This document shows positions 53,943-63,458 of a stretch of DNA of 64,000 nucleotides, piece by piece. The DNA is from Crocinitomicaceae bacterium. Lineage in GTDB: Bacteria; Bacteroidota; Bacteroidia; Flavobacteriales_D; Crocinitomicaceae. The first letter of the stretch is position 1. Each line of letters opens with the position of its first letter. The stretch is taken from the NCBI GenBank assembly GCA_016709005.1, contig JADJEU010000002.1, forward strand, positions 124,001 through 188,000, in the 5' to 3' direction. Below the pieces are notes generated by a model. It was not told where the DNA came from. It searched no databases and worked only from the letters and a program-made list of their open reading frames with translations. The position numbers were made by a program, and so were the translations under genes.

Positions 53943-54347
53943 CTAATACTGCACCCCATAATGCCCCTTCATCTCATCAATTGAAATCAAATCTCCTTCT
54001 TTGTTTGGAATTATCTGAAGTAAATTTTCTGTTTTGTTTTTATCCAATTTTAATTCAGATGCAATTTTATGGCAGGTTGAAATTTCACCAATCGAAATAT
54101 CGTTATCCATGGTCATCATCGTAAGACATTTGTGAAATACTTCCACACGCTCACGCAATGTTATTGGTGTAACAGATCGTGCTGGTTTTTCAAATAGGCT
54201 TTTTAATTCTTGCTGCGAAAGCTGAAGTTGTTGTGCAGTCCAGAAAATATAACTCACTTCTGACATGTTCACAAAACCATCTGCGCGGGCAATTTCGATC
54301 AGGTGTGAAACAAGACTATTTTTTTCGGTTAAGGATTGGTAGCTCAT
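53943..54347 (-). CDS. TerB-like (tellurite resistance TerB family) protein
   Basis: 134 residues, all helical. EIARADGFVNMSEVSYIFWTAQQL is the TerB-type Asp-containing motif, repeated in weaker form as MTMDNDISIGEISTCHKIASEL. TerB domains bind divalent metal and are found in stress and membrane-linked complexes. Gene sits 12 bases after thiL with no visible promoter, so it is probably in the thiL transcript. Confidence 0.8.
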   Translation of the reverse strand: MSYQSLTEKNSLVSHLIEIARADGFVNMSEVSYIFWTAQQLQLSQQELKSLFEKPARSVTPITLRERVEVFHKCLTMMTMDNDISIGEISTCHKIASELKLDKNKTENLLQIIPNKEGDLISIDEMKGHYGVQY

Positions 54348-54358
54348 AGATTTATTTT

Positions 54359-55407
54359 TTAGTCTTGATTTTCATTTGAAAAAAAGTGATTCCAGCCTTG
54401 CGCTTTTATTTCTAAAGAGGTTCCGTCACGCGCAATAATATTTGCTCCGGAATTTTTATCGAGATAATGACCAATCACTTTTAAATGTTCGCTGTCTTTT
54501 ATTTTATCGTAATCAGTTTGTTTGATGGAAAAAGAAGTTCATAATCTTCGCCGCCATTCAAAGCGCAGGTGGTTGGATCTAAATTAAATTCACGTGCTAC
54601 TCTGAACGTTTCCTGATCCACCGGAATTTTTTCATCGTATAATGCACAACCTAAATTACCTGCTTTGCAGAGATGTAAAACTTCAGAAGCCAATCCATCT
54701 GAAACATCAATCATGGAAGTTGGTTTTACGCCCAATGATTTTAAATAATGAATCACATCTTTGCGCGCTTCTGGCTTTAATTGTCTTTCTAAAATATAAT
54801 CTACACCTTCCAATGCTGGCTGTATAGCAGGGTTCTCTAAATAAATCTGACGCTCACGTTCCAGAACTTGTAAGCCCATAAATGCAGCGCCTAAATTTCC
54901 GGTAACAACTAAAAGTTCTTTTTCTTTTCCACCGGAGCGGTAAACAATTTCATCTTTTGCAACTTCACCTACTGCGGTGATTGTGATGATTAATCCGCTC
55001 GTTGATGACGTGGTATCTCCTCCTACTAAATCTACCTGATATAGATCACAGGCTTTTTTAATTCCATCGTAAATTTCTTCAACCGCTTCTAACGAAAAAC
55101 GATTTGACATAGCAATGGAAACTACAATCTGACGCACGTCACCATTCATGGCATAGATGTCTGAAAAATTGACAATCGCAGATTTATAGCCAAGATGTTT
55201 CAGCGGTGTGTACATCAAATTAAAATGCACATTTTCCACTAAAGTATCTGTGGTTAACAACATGTATTTATCACCCGCATCAATTACGGCAGCATCATCA
55301 CCAATTCCTTTAATGGTTGATTCGTGATAAATTTTTACTCCGTCGGCTAATCGATCTATCAAACCAAATTCACCCAATCTTTCTAATTCTGTTCTGTTGT
55401 CGTCCAT
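54359..55407 (-). CDS. thiL: Thiamine-monophosphate kinase, frameshifted in this sequence
   Basis: Repaired length 349 residues. The ORF from ATG 55407 covers FGLIDRLADGVKIYHESTIK, GIGDDAAVIDAGDKYMLLTTDTLVENVHF, NFSDIYAMNGDVRQI, LVGGDTTSSTSGLIITI and SMIDVSDGLASEVLHLC, and reaches GGEDYELLF. There one base is missing from the A5 run 54529-54533 and the frame resumes SIKQTDYDKIKD... to 54359. ThiL phosphorylates thiamine phosphate to thiamine diphosphate, a PurM-like fold with Mg-binding aspartates. Essential cofactor step, so the lesion is probably technical. Confidence 0.9.
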
Positions 55408-55439
55408 TTTACTTCTTACTTGAATTCATGAGATTTAAA

Positions 55440-55471
55440 AAATTGCCCTTGACAGAAGCCAAGGGCAATTT
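55440..55471 (-). terminator. Terminator of fumC
   Basis: Perfect 12-base stem AAATTGCCCTTG / CAAGGGCAATTT with an 8-base loop; on the minus strand followed by TTTTTT. Confidence 0.92.
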
Positions 55472-55492
55472 AGGAGTTAATACTTTTTGTAT

Positions 55493-56887
55493 TTAGTCTA
55501 GCGATCCAATCATTTTCTTTGGGTCAACCCAAGCATCATAATCTTCTGCTTTTACATAACCCAAGCGCACGGCTTCTTCTTTCAAAGTAGTTCCGTTTGC
55601 GTGCGCAGAGTTTGCAATTTCAGCTGCTTTATAATATCCGATTTTTGGATTGAGTGCCGTTACCAACATCAATGAATTGTTCAACAACTCTTCGATTCTA
55701 CGATAGTTTGGTTCAATGCCTTGTGCACAATGTTCATCAAATGAAACACACGCATCACCTAAAAGTTGTGCTGATTCCAAAAGATTTTTTGCCATCATGG
55801 GTTTAAAAACATTCAACTCATAATGACCTTGTGCACCACCAACTGATACAGCTACATCGTTACCCATTACCTGTGCGCATACCATGGTCAATGCTTCGCA
55901 CTGTGTTGGATTTACTTTGCCTGGCATGATAGAAGATCCTGGTTCGTTCGCAGGAATAATTATTTCAGCAATTCCTGAACGTGGACCTGATGCCATCATT
56001 CGAATGTCATTTGCAATTTTATTTAGCGATACAGCTAGTTGTTTTAATGCACCATGTGTTTCAACAAATGCATCATGTGCGGCAAGGGCTTCAAATTTAT
56101 TTTCAGCAGTTACAAAAGGTTGACCAGTAAATTCGGCAATGTATTTTGCTACTAAAACGTCATAACCTTTTGGTGTATTTAATCCTGTTCCGACTGCTGT
56201 ACCTCCAAGTGCTAGTTCAGCTAAATGTGGTAATGTATTTCTTAACGCTTTTACGCCGTGTTCTAATTGAGAAACGTATCCTGAAAATTCCTGACCCAAG
56301 GTTAAAGGGGTTGCATCCATTAAATGCGTGCGTCCAATTTTCACTACGTTTTTATATTCTGCTGATTTTGCTTTTAATGTTTTTGCCAAAGCCAATACAC
56401 CGGGAATAGTAGTTTCAACCACCATTTTATAAACTGCAATGTGCATTCCGGTTGGAAAAGTATCGTTTGATGATTGAGATTTATTGACATCATCATTTGC
56501 CTCTAATGTTTTTCCCTCACCCATTTTACCGCCTGCAATAACATGTGCACGATGCGCAATCACTTCATTCACATTCATGTTAGATTGTGTGCCTGAGCCT
56601 GTTTGCCAAATGACTAATGGAAATTGATCATCCAATTTACCAGCTAAAATCTCATCACAAACAGCAGCAATTTTATCACGCTTGTCTGCTGGTAAAACGC
56701 CTAAATCACAATTGGCATAAGCAGCAGCCTTTTTTAAATAGGCAAAGCCACGAATAATCTCTAGAGGCATGGAAGCAACCGGGCCAATTTTAAAATTATT
56801 TCTGGAACGTTCTGTTTGTGCTCCCCAGTATTTATCGGCTGGTACCTTTACCTCACCAATGGTATCTTTTTCAATTCTATATTCCAT
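55493..56887 (-). CDS. fumC: Fumarate hydratase class II
   Basis: 464 residues from ATG 56887; a longer frame to 56953 lacks family similarity. Class II signatures: YWGAQTERSRNNF, SGTQSNMNVNEVIAHRAHVIAGG, VNKSQSSNDTFPTGMH, GRTHLMDATPLTLGQEF and the GSSIMPGKVNPTQCEA loop (catalytic Ser). It converts fumarate to malate in the TCA cycle as an iron-free tetramer. Monocistronic, with its own terminator, divergent from the small membrane protein. Confidence 0.97.
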   Translation of the reverse strand: MEYRIEKDTIGEVKVPADKYWGAQTERSRNNFKIGPVASMPLEIIRGFAYLKKAAAYANCDLGVLPADKRDKIAAVCDEILAGKLDDQFPLVIWQTGSGTQSNMNVNEVIAHRAHVIAGGKMGEGKTLEANDDVNKSQSSNDTFPTGMHIAVYKMVVETTIPGVLALAKTLKAKSAEYKNVVKIGRTHLMDATPLTLGQEFSGYVSQLEHGVKALRNTLPHLAELALGGTAVGTGLNTPKGYDVLVAKYIAEFTGQPFVTAENKFEALAAHDAFVETHGALKQLAVSLNKIANDIRMMASGPRSGIAEIIIPANEPGSSIMPGKVNPTQCEALTMVCAQVMGNDVAVSVGGAQGHYELNVFKPMMAKNLLESAQLLGDACVSFDEHCAQGIEPNYRRIEELLNNSLMLVTALNPKIGYYKAAEIANSAHANGTTLKEEAVRLGYVKAEDYDAWVDPKKMIGSLD

Positions 56888-56959
56888 TTTGTTTTTTATT
56901 TCAGAATTAATTCTAACTTTACCTCGTAAATTTACACGAACAAAATTAATCATTATCTC

Positions 56960-57136
56960 ATGATGGAATCACTCGGTTTAGCATTCTTTCTCTGCGTTGG
57001 CCTTATGGCTTTCTGGCTTTTAGTTTTCTTAATGGGTTTTGCAGTTCCTTATTGGTTGACGATTGGAGCTTTACATATGCTGCGTCCAAAAAGATTAGTT
57101 GATAATTCAAACGAAGTAGACTCAAATAAGCACTAA
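56960..57136 (+). CDS. Small membrane protein, 58 residues
   Basis: ATG 56960 (a second ATG follows directly). Two helices: LGLAFFLCVGLMAFWLLVF and, overlapping it, FLMGFAVPYWLTIGALHML, then a charged tail RPKRLVDNSNEVDSNKH. Starts 73 bases from the divergent fumC start. Coding by its clear hydrophobic profile, Lys/Arg after the helices and the terminator that follows; function unknown. Confidence 0.6.
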   Translation: MMESLGLAFFLCVGLMAFWLLVFLMGFAVPYWLTIGALHMLRPKRLVDNSNEVDSNKH

Positions 57137-57160
57137 GCTTAAATTTATATAGTATTCGAG

Positions 57161-57191
57161 GGATGTTTGCTTTGGCAGACATCCTTTTTTT
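57161..57191 (+). terminator. Terminator after the small membrane protein
   Basis: GGATGTTTGC, loop of 4, GCAGACATCC with one G-U pair, followed by seven T. The T tract touches the stop codon of the opposite ArsC-like gene. Confidence 0.88.
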
Positions 57192-57531
57192 ATTTCATCA
57201 ACTCATAAACCCGTTCAACAGGTCGCCCGATCACTGCCTTCTCTCCTTCAATAAAGATAGGCCTTTGCAATAAAATGGGGTGAGCAACAATTGCGTCAAT
57301 CCATTCTTCTTCTGACAAAATTTTTCCCTCAAATTTTTTCTGATAAATAGATTCAGATGTTCTGACCAGTTCAAACGCCGGAATACCCAGTTTTTGTAAT
57401 AAGTCTGAAAGAAATTCTTTCGTAGGTTTATTTTTAGTGAGATCTACAATCTCAACATTCAAGTCATTGGCTTTCAAAAAATCAAGCGCAGCAACACTTT
57501 TAGTGCAGTAAGGGTGATGTAACATTTTCAT
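57190..57531 (-). CDS. ArsC/Spx-like thioredoxin-fold protein
   Basis: 113 residues. HHPYCTKSVAALDFL is the Cys motif of arsenate reductase-like proteins (HNPxCSKSR type), with VEIVDLTKNKPTKEFLSDLLQKLG, ILLQRPIFIEGEKAVIGRP at the C-terminus including the cis-Pro and Arg-Pro loop. The arginines that bind arsenate are partly conserved. In Bacteroidota these single-gene forms are often annotated ArsC but not shown to reduce arsenate; a redox role is equally possible. Confidence 0.85.
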   Translation of the reverse strand: MKMLHHPYCTKSVAALDFLKANDLNVEIVDLTKNKPTKEFLSDLLQKLGIPAFELVRTSESIYQKKFEGKILSEEEWIDAIVAHPILLQRPIFIEGEKAVIGRPVERVYELMK

Positions 57532-57646
57532 TTGATTGCAAGTTACTTAAGATCACCTGAAATTGTAACAAAATCAAGCAACTATTCTTATTATTTCAAC
57601 GTATTATCCAACACATTAAGGTCTATTTTCGTTTACTTTGTACGAC

Positions 57647-60600
57647 ATGATACAACGGATTCTTCTTTTTACAACATTATTATTCCTGTTCAGTACTGGA
57701 AATGCCCAGTTCACAACAACAGGCAGTGCATCTCTGACTTCTTGTGGCGAGTGGACTGTAACACCAGATACTCCAAATCAATTGGGATCAATCTATCAGG
57801 CAACTCCAGTCAATCTTACAACACCCTTTACGCTAAAATTCTCAGTTAACTTCGGTTGCGATCCATTTGGCGGTGCCGGTTTAGTATTTGTGATGCGCAC
57901 AGGCCCATGGGTTGTTGGTACTGGTGGCACTGGTATGGGGTATCAAGGTATGACCGGCAACAATATCGGTGTTGAATTTGATACTTATGACAACGGCGGT
58001 GCCATTTGGGATATTGGCGCGGATCATATTGGCCTCTTTAAAAGCGGAAGCAACGATCACAATGTTGCAAATCCACTAAATCTTATGGGTACTCCTCCTA
58101 CTGAAATTATTCCGGGAAATGCAGAGGCAGAAGATTGTCAAACGCACCTTGTAGAAATTAGCTGGATACCCGGTGCAACGCAAACACTCACGGTTAAAGT
58201 TGACGGTACAACTTCACTGACTAAAACGCGTGATTTTGTTGGACTTGATTTCGCGGGTAACCCAAATGTATTATGGAACTGGACAACCTCCACAGCTACC
58301 ACTCAGAACAATGCTCAAATCGTTAAGATTGCACTGGAACCAGACTTCACCATTTCGGCAACAAACTGTCCGGGTCAGCTCATTAATTTTACAGATAATT
58401 CATACGCGCAAAACACCATTACCAACTGGTCATGGGATTTTGATGGATTAGGAGCTTCCACCTTGCCAAATCCCTCCTTTACCTTTGCCACGGCGGGGAG
58501 TTATGCAGTTGAACTCACTATAACTGATAATACCGGATGTACAAGTACAGAAACAATAGATGTTGGTGTAGGATTTATTGTCGATCCAACCGCAGATAAT
58601 TCGCCTATTTGTCCAAACAGTTCTACCACACTTCATGCGAATGCTGCTCCTTATGTCGGTAACTCCTGTTGCTTTGATTTGGTGCTAGGAGATTTATGGG
58701 ATGACGGCTGGGCAGGAAATACAGTAGACGTAGTGGTCAACGGAACTCCGCTCGGATCTTACGCACCACCAATTAATGGCTCTGGAGGACCTTATTATCA
58801 TACTTACAATCTCTGTTTTGACCACGGTGATGTGGTCGAATTTATCATCAGTGGAAATTTATACCCTGCCGAATGTACCTATACGCTTTATGATGCCGGA
58901 GGTGCAGTAGTATTATCAGTGCCAGCTGGTGTTGGCACCTGGATTAACGGCGCAACACAAACTTATACTGTGAACTGCGGAATAACGCCGCCTGCATATA
59001 CCTACCTTTGGGATAACGCTGGTATGTTGGGTGGAGGAAGTACTCTGGCTGATCCTACCGCAACAGTACCGTCAACAACAACTTTCACAGTTCAGGTTAC
59101 CGATCCAGGAACGGGTTGTACTATTTCAGATGTAGTAACCGTAGTTACTTCTCCACCTGTTACCGCAACTATTAGCGGAAACCAAACTGTTTGTCTTGGA
59201 AATAGCGCAAACTTGCAAATCACCTTTACCGGTACCCCACCATTTTCAGCAACTGTTGCCGGACCCGGAGGCCCTTATTTGTTGACGGGAATTGCAACAA
59301 TGGTTCACAATTTCAGTGTCACGCAAGCAGGCACTTATACACTCACTGCTTCAAGTGGTAATGGGTGCACAGGAACTTTTTCAGGAACCGGTGTTCTGAC
59401 GGTTATCACACCGCCAAGTGTTGACATTACTGCATCGGCGACCTATTGCAATGGTGATGTGATTGCAGCACTGAATGTTGTTTCCGGCGGTACCGGAACC
59501 GTAAATTGGTATGACAATGCTGGTTTGGTTGGTCCACCAATCGCAACCGGATTAACTTATACTCCCCCATCAATTCTGGGTTCAACAACCTATTATGCTG
59601 CAACAACTGAAGCTGTTTTGGGTTGCGTTGGACCTTCAGATAACGTCACTATTACGGTAAATCCAATTCCCCCTGCACCGGGTTTTACAGGACCAACTAC
59701 TTATTGCGAAGGTGAATTACCAACCCCACTGACAGGTATTCCAACTTTAGGTGGTACCATGACGTGGTATGCAGATGCAGGTTTAACAACTGTTCTTTCA
59801 ACATTAACTAGTTTTAATCCAACTCTCGTTGTAGGTACATTTACAATCTATGTCACCGAAACTGCTAACGGATGTGAAGGTCCTGCAACACCCATCGTAA
59901 TAATTGTTAACCCAACTCCGTCAGCTCCAATTATCACCGGTGATCTTTTATATTGTGAAGGGGAAACACCAACGGCACTTATTGCCACACCGACTATGGG
60001 TGGAACCATTGCCTGGGAAAATGCCCTTGGTGTTAATGTTGGAGCCGGTACAAGTTTCACACCACCGCTTGCAAATGGATTATCCAATTTTACCGCAACA
60101 GAAACGCTCAATGGCTGCACCGGGCCCTCTTCAACAGCAACCATTGAAGTACAACCAGCACCATCAGTCAGTGTTACAAATTCAATCAGCATTTGTTTGG
60201 GGGATTCTGTTTTGGTAACAGCGCTGAATAATGGATACGATATTACGTGGAGTGATTTGCAAACAGGTGAATCCGTTTATCTTGGACCGGATACAACAAC
60301 TCTGTTTTATGTGACTGCTACAAATCCGTTGTGCGGTTTTGCGGTAGACAGCATTAAAATTATTGTCAACTATAAACCAAATGTTATTGCAGGAACAGAC
60401 ACTGTAATTGGAATTGGTGGTGAAGTTGAATTATGCGCTGAATCGGATCCTGGTGTCACCTATTCTTGGATACCAGAACCAATGGAATGTCTGAATGAAG
60501 ATTGTTCTGAAATTTATGATGTACCCGATCAGGCTACACTCTATGTTGTGATTGTTACCGATCCAATTGGCTGCGAAAACAGCGATAGCGTTTTGGTAGA

Positions 60601-60886
60601 TATCAATGGATACATGGAAATTTTTGTTCCAAACATTTTCTCACCAAATGGTGATGGAAGTAATGATTTTCTGGTGATCAACGGACCACGTTTATTCAAC
60701 TACTACATTGAAATTTATGACCGATGGGGAAAACGCGTATTTGAATCAACTGAACAAAAAGATTATTGGGATGGAAAACTAAATGGATCAGACCTTGCAC
60801 CACAAACTTTTGTTTACATGATCAGCGGAGAAACAGTTTTAGGAGATCAGGTAAAAAAAGAAGGAAACGTTTCAATCATAAAATAA
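57647..60886 (+). CDS. Secreted L-type lectin/PKD/Ig-repeat protein with T9SS type B sorting domain
   Basis: 1079 residues from ATG 57647. Signal peptide ends FLFSTGNAQF. Residues about 20-230 form a legume-lectin-like domain: FTLKFSVNFGCDPFGGAGLVFVM, NNIGVEFDTYDNGG, HLVEISWIPGATQTLTVKVDG. A PKD unit follows (NWSWDFDGLGAS...PSFTFATAGSYAVEL), then a CUB-like/Ig region and about five Ig-like repeats of the form xYCxGxxxxxLxxxPTxGGTxxWYxxxG. The end is a gliding-associated C-terminal domain: FVPNIFSPNGDGSNDFLVIN, IEIYDRWGKRVFES, DYWDGKLNGSDLAPQTFVYMI. Probably a sugar-binding surface adhesin. The promoter region TTACTTTG is one base off consensus. Confidence 0.9.
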   Translation: MIQRILLFTTLLFLFSTGNAQFTTTGSASLTSCGEWTVTPDTPNQLGSIYQATPVNLTTPFTLKFSVNFGCDPFGGAGLVFVMRTGPWVVGTGGTGMGYQGMTGNNIGVEFDTYDNGGAIWDIGADHIGLFKSGSNDHNVANPLNLMGTPPTEIIPGNAEAEDCQTHLVEISWIPGATQTLTVKVDGTTSLTKTRDFVGLDFAGNPNVLWNWTTSTATTQNNAQIVKIALEPDFTISATNCPGQLINFTDNSYAQNTITNWSWDFDGLGASTLPNPSFTFATAGSYAVELTITDNTGCTSTETIDVGVGFIVDPTADNSPICPNSSTTLHANAAPYVGNSCCFDLVLGDLWDDGWAGNTVDVVVNGTPLGSYAPPINGSGGPYYHTYNLCFDHGDVVEFIISGNLYPAECTYTLYDAGGAVVLSVPAGVGTWINGATQTYTVNCGITPPAYTYLWDNAGMLGGGSTLADPTATVPSTTTFTVQVTDPGTGCTISDVVTVVTSPPVTATISGNQTVCLGNSANLQITFTGTPPFSATVAGPGGPYLLTGIATMVHNFSVTQAGTYTLTASSGNGCTGTFSGTGVLTVITPPSVDITASATYCNGDVIAALNVVSGGTGTVNWYDNAGLVGPPIATGLTYTPPSILGSTTYYAATTEAVLGCVGPSDNVTITVNPIPPAPGFTGPTTYCEGELPTPLTGIPTLGGTMTWYADAGLTTVLSTLTSFNPTLVVGTFTIYVTETANGCEGPATPIVIIVNPTPSAPIITGDLLYCEGETPTALIATPTMGGTIAWENALGVNVGAGTSFTPPLANGLSNFTATETLNGCTGPSSTATIEVQPAPSVSVTNSISICLGDSVLVTALNNGYDITWSDLQTGESVYLGPDTTTLFYVTATNPLCGFAVDSIKIIVNYKPNVIAGTDTVIGIGGEVELCAESDPGVTYSWIPEPMECLNEDCSEIYDVPDQATLYVVIVTDPIGCENSDSVLVDINGYMEIFVPNIFSPNGDGSNDFLVINGPRLFNYYIEIYDRWGKRVFESTEQKDYWDGKLNGSDLAPQTFVYMISGETVLGDQVKKEGNVSIIK

Positions 60887-60934
60887 CCAACCTGTTCTCA
60901 GAAAATCACGTCCATTAATTTATTAATCGTTACT

Positions 60935-62422
60935 ATGAAACAAAATTTACTTGCCGCATTTGCCTTGATTTCATTAACATCAGTATACAGTCAAGGCGAT
61001 GCTCCAACGCCAGTCCAAAACATAACCGGTGCTCCGGACTGGGGATATGTAACAAAATCAGCAGGTGATTCTTGTGGCACTTATTTCAATAATTATATTG
61101 GATTGCAAAAAACATCTGGAGTATTGCAAGAATATTTGCGAACTGGTGATGCCGTCGATTTTCTTTGGTATGCTGGACGCGCTCAACGCTTTACTACCAA
61201 TCAACCGGTTGAAGTTAGTGGAGTTGAATTCTTTGCGTATGAAACTTCACCTCTTGATTCTGTAATGGTAATTACTTCTTTACACAGTTACCTCCCATTA
61301 ATTGATTCAGTTGGTCCTGAAATCGCAAGAGATACAGTATACGTCAAGCATACAAGTTTTACATTGGTTCTTCCAAACATTTCAGTAAAAAGTTATTTTG
61401 ACGCTCCAGTTACAATGACAACTGATTATATCATTGCAATGCATTCAACGCAAAATGAACAATTAATTATTGTTACAAATGACTATTCAGCGAATGATGG
61501 AAATGGTGAGGGTTATTCTTATGCTCTTTATCAAAATCCAGATTATCCAGCTGATGATGCATGGACAAATGTATTGACCGATCCATTTCTCAGTTTCGAT
61601 TATGATTATCTCATGAATCCACTTGTTAAATATGATTTGTATAATCCATTCACAATTTTAAACGATACAATTTGTCCAGACGCGATTAATGCAGGTTGTG
61701 TTTCCTATACCCAAGTTGGTAATTTTACGAATCACATGTATAACTCACAATCATCGTCTCCAACTACTCACAACCGCTGGTTATGGGGTGATGGTTTTCA
61801 AAATGTTGATTTGATGAGCGCGTGTCACACCTATGCAAACGCCGGAACTTTTGATATCAATTTAAGAGATACACTTTTCAGACATGATTTTGCGTCTCCG
61901 TATTGTATTGTTGACGTAACGCAGCCTATTCTTGCGCTTGATGTTCCTGTTCCTTCATTTACATTTACACAAGATGGATTAACTGCCGACTTTACAAATA
62001 CCTCAACAAATTCAGATTCCGTTTGGTGGGATTTTGGTGATGCTTCTACAGGAACTGATTTGAATACCCCAAGTCATGCATATACAACTGTTGGTGCGTT
62101 TGATGTTTGGTTATACGCCTACAATCAATGTCACGTGGATTCAACCATGCTGACTGTAGTAACAGATGATTTAGGATTTGAAACAAACGCTGCAACACTT
62201 GAAATTTATCCAAACCCTGCTAATACACAATTCGTAGTTGCCGGCTTGAATGGCGAATCCCAAATTGAAGTATTAAATATTTTAGGTGAGAAAGTTTATT
62301 CAGTCAGAAGCAACAATTCACAAGAATCTATTTCTGTGACTAATCTTCCAACAGGAACTTATTTCGTCAAAATCTCACAAAACGACAAGATGGTTACCAA
62401 AAAACTAGTGGTCAAACATTAA
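60935..62422 (+). CDS. Secreted PKD-domain protein with T9SS type A sorting domain
   Basis: 495 residues. Signal peptide MKQNLLAAFALISLTSVYSQ. The central region (about 30-250) has no family I recognise; two PKD-like segments follow (THNRWLWGDGFQNVDLMSACHTY and SDSVWWDFGDASTGTDLNTPSHAYTTVGAFDVWL). The C-terminal about 80 residues are type A sorting: LEIYPNPANTQFVVAGLNGES, VLNILGEKVYSV, GTYFVKISQNDKMVTKKLVVKH. Neighbour to the lectin gene and separated from it by 48 bases, so possibly co-expressed. Confidence 0.85.
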   Translation: MKQNLLAAFALISLTSVYSQGDAPTPVQNITGAPDWGYVTKSAGDSCGTYFNNYIGLQKTSGVLQEYLRTGDAVDFLWYAGRAQRFTTNQPVEVSGVEFFAYETSPLDSVMVITSLHSYLPLIDSVGPEIARDTVYVKHTSFTLVLPNISVKSYFDAPVTMTTDYIIAMHSTQNEQLIIVTNDYSANDGNGEGYSYALYQNPDYPADDAWTNVLTDPFLSFDYDYLMNPLVKYDLYNPFTILNDTICPDAINAGCVSYTQVGNFTNHMYNSQSSSPTTHNRWLWGDGFQNVDLMSACHTYANAGTFDINLRDTLFRHDFASPYCIVDVTQPILALDVPVPSFTFTQDGLTADFTNTSTNSDSVWWDFGDASTGTDLNTPSHAYTTVGAFDVWLYAYNQCHVDSTMLTVVTDDLGFETNAATLEIYPNPANTQFVVAGLNGESQIEVLNILGEKVYSVRSNNSQESISVTNLPTGTYFVKISQNDKMVTKKLVVKH

Positions 62423-62444
62423 TCGAAAAAGTTTTCTTTCTAAG

Positions 62445-62473
62445 AAGCCCGGCTGAGCAGTCGGGCTTTTTTA
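62445..62473 (+). terminator. Terminator of the PKD protein gene
   Basis: AAGCCCG, part-paired GCTGAGCAG centre, CGGGCTT followed by T tract. About 22 bases after the stop. Confidence 0.85.
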
Positions 62474-62526
62474 TTGCAGTTGCTTGAGCATTTAGCAGCG
62501 CAAGCAGACATTTCACAAAATAGCCG

Positions 62527-62534
62527 TAATTTTG
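62527..62534 (+). promoter_or_regulatory. Promoter -7 box giving a leaderless histidine kinase transcript
   Basis: TAATTTTG ends 5 bases before the ATG at 62539, so transcription would start at or next to the A of the start codon. Confidence 0.55.
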
Positions 62535-62538
62535 TAGC

Positions 62539-63447
62539 ATGAGACGTCATGTCCGCAATCCGCTTTTTTTATTCTACCTGCTGGTAATTTATATTGTCAC
62601 GCAATTTAGTTGGTGGCTTTATCTGATTGCGAGTTTGTATGGTAAGATCTATACTGACCCAAACTTGCTTGAGAAAAAAACGCTCATGCTGGTTGGTGAA
62701 GGAACCGTTTTTGTGATCATACTTTTTGGTGGTGTATTCATGATCAAACGCGCTTATAAAAAAGAAAATGATCTCAATAAATTACAAGAGAATTTTTTGC
62801 TTTCAGTGTCGCATGAATTAAAAACACCTATCTCATCGGTAACGCTTTTTTTGCAGACTCTCCAAAAAAGAGATCTCCCTGAAGCCAAGAGAGAAGAAAT
62901 CTATAATCAAAGTCTCACTGAAATAAAAAGATTGGAAAGCTTAGTCTCCAATATTCTCATCACACGTAGTATTGAAAACAAAAACTACTTTTTGAATAAA
63001 TCAGACATTCAGCTCAACGAATTAATTCAACACACTCTGGATGCGCTTCAAAAAACTGCTCTGAAAAACCACAGCGTTGAAAGTGAATTAGAATCGTGCA
63101 CACTTTCAGCAGACCGCGAATCATTTGTCAGCATCATCACAAACCTCTTGCAAAATGCTGCAAAATATTCACCTGCAGGCAGTGAAATAAAAATCAAACT
63201 GCAGAAAAAAAACCAAACCCTTACCCTTGAAATTTCAGACCAGGGAATTGGAATTCCGGATGCAAAAAAGGCACTTGCTTTCACACGATTTTACAGAGAT
63301 GAAAATGAAATGACACGCAAATCAAAAGGAACCGGTTTGGGATTATTCATCACTAAATTTCTTGTAGAACAACACGGCGGTTCAATCGAACTAAAAGACA
63401 ACACACCCCAAGGCTTGCGGGTTACCATAAAATTCAATGCGCAGTAA
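62539..63447 (+). CDS. Membrane sensor histidine kinase
   Basis: 302 residues. Two helices (about 9-35 and 51-70) bracket a short periplasmic loop, so sensing is probably in the membrane. His in NFLLSVSHELKTPISSVTLFL; ATPase motifs ITNLLQNAAKYSP, ISDQGIGIPDAKK, FTRFYRDENEM and GTGLGLFITKFLVEQHGG. No response-regulator gene is adjacent in the window. Followed after 11 bases by gpmI, so the two may be transcribed together. Confidence 0.92.
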   Translation: MRRHVRNPLFLFYLLVIYIVTQFSWWLYLIASLYGKIYTDPNLLEKKTLMLVGEGTVFVIILFGGVFMIKRAYKKENDLNKLQENFLLSVSHELKTPISSVTLFLQTLQKRDLPEAKREEIYNQSLTEIKRLESLVSNILITRSIENKNYFLNKSDIQLNELIQHTLDALQKTALKNHSVESELESCTLSADRESFVSIITNLLQNAAKYSPAGSEIKIKLQKKNQTLTLEISDQGIGIPDAKKALAFTRFYRDENEMTRKSKGTGLGLFITKFLVEQHGGSIELKDNTPQGLRVTIKFNAQ

Positions 63448-63458
63448 AAAATCAGATT

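Noticed and set aside
22223..55407. Programmed frameshifting or phase variation as cause of the broken genes
   Set aside because: The runs are short (3-6 bases), both gains and losses occur, and housekeeping genes are hit; sequence error is simpler.
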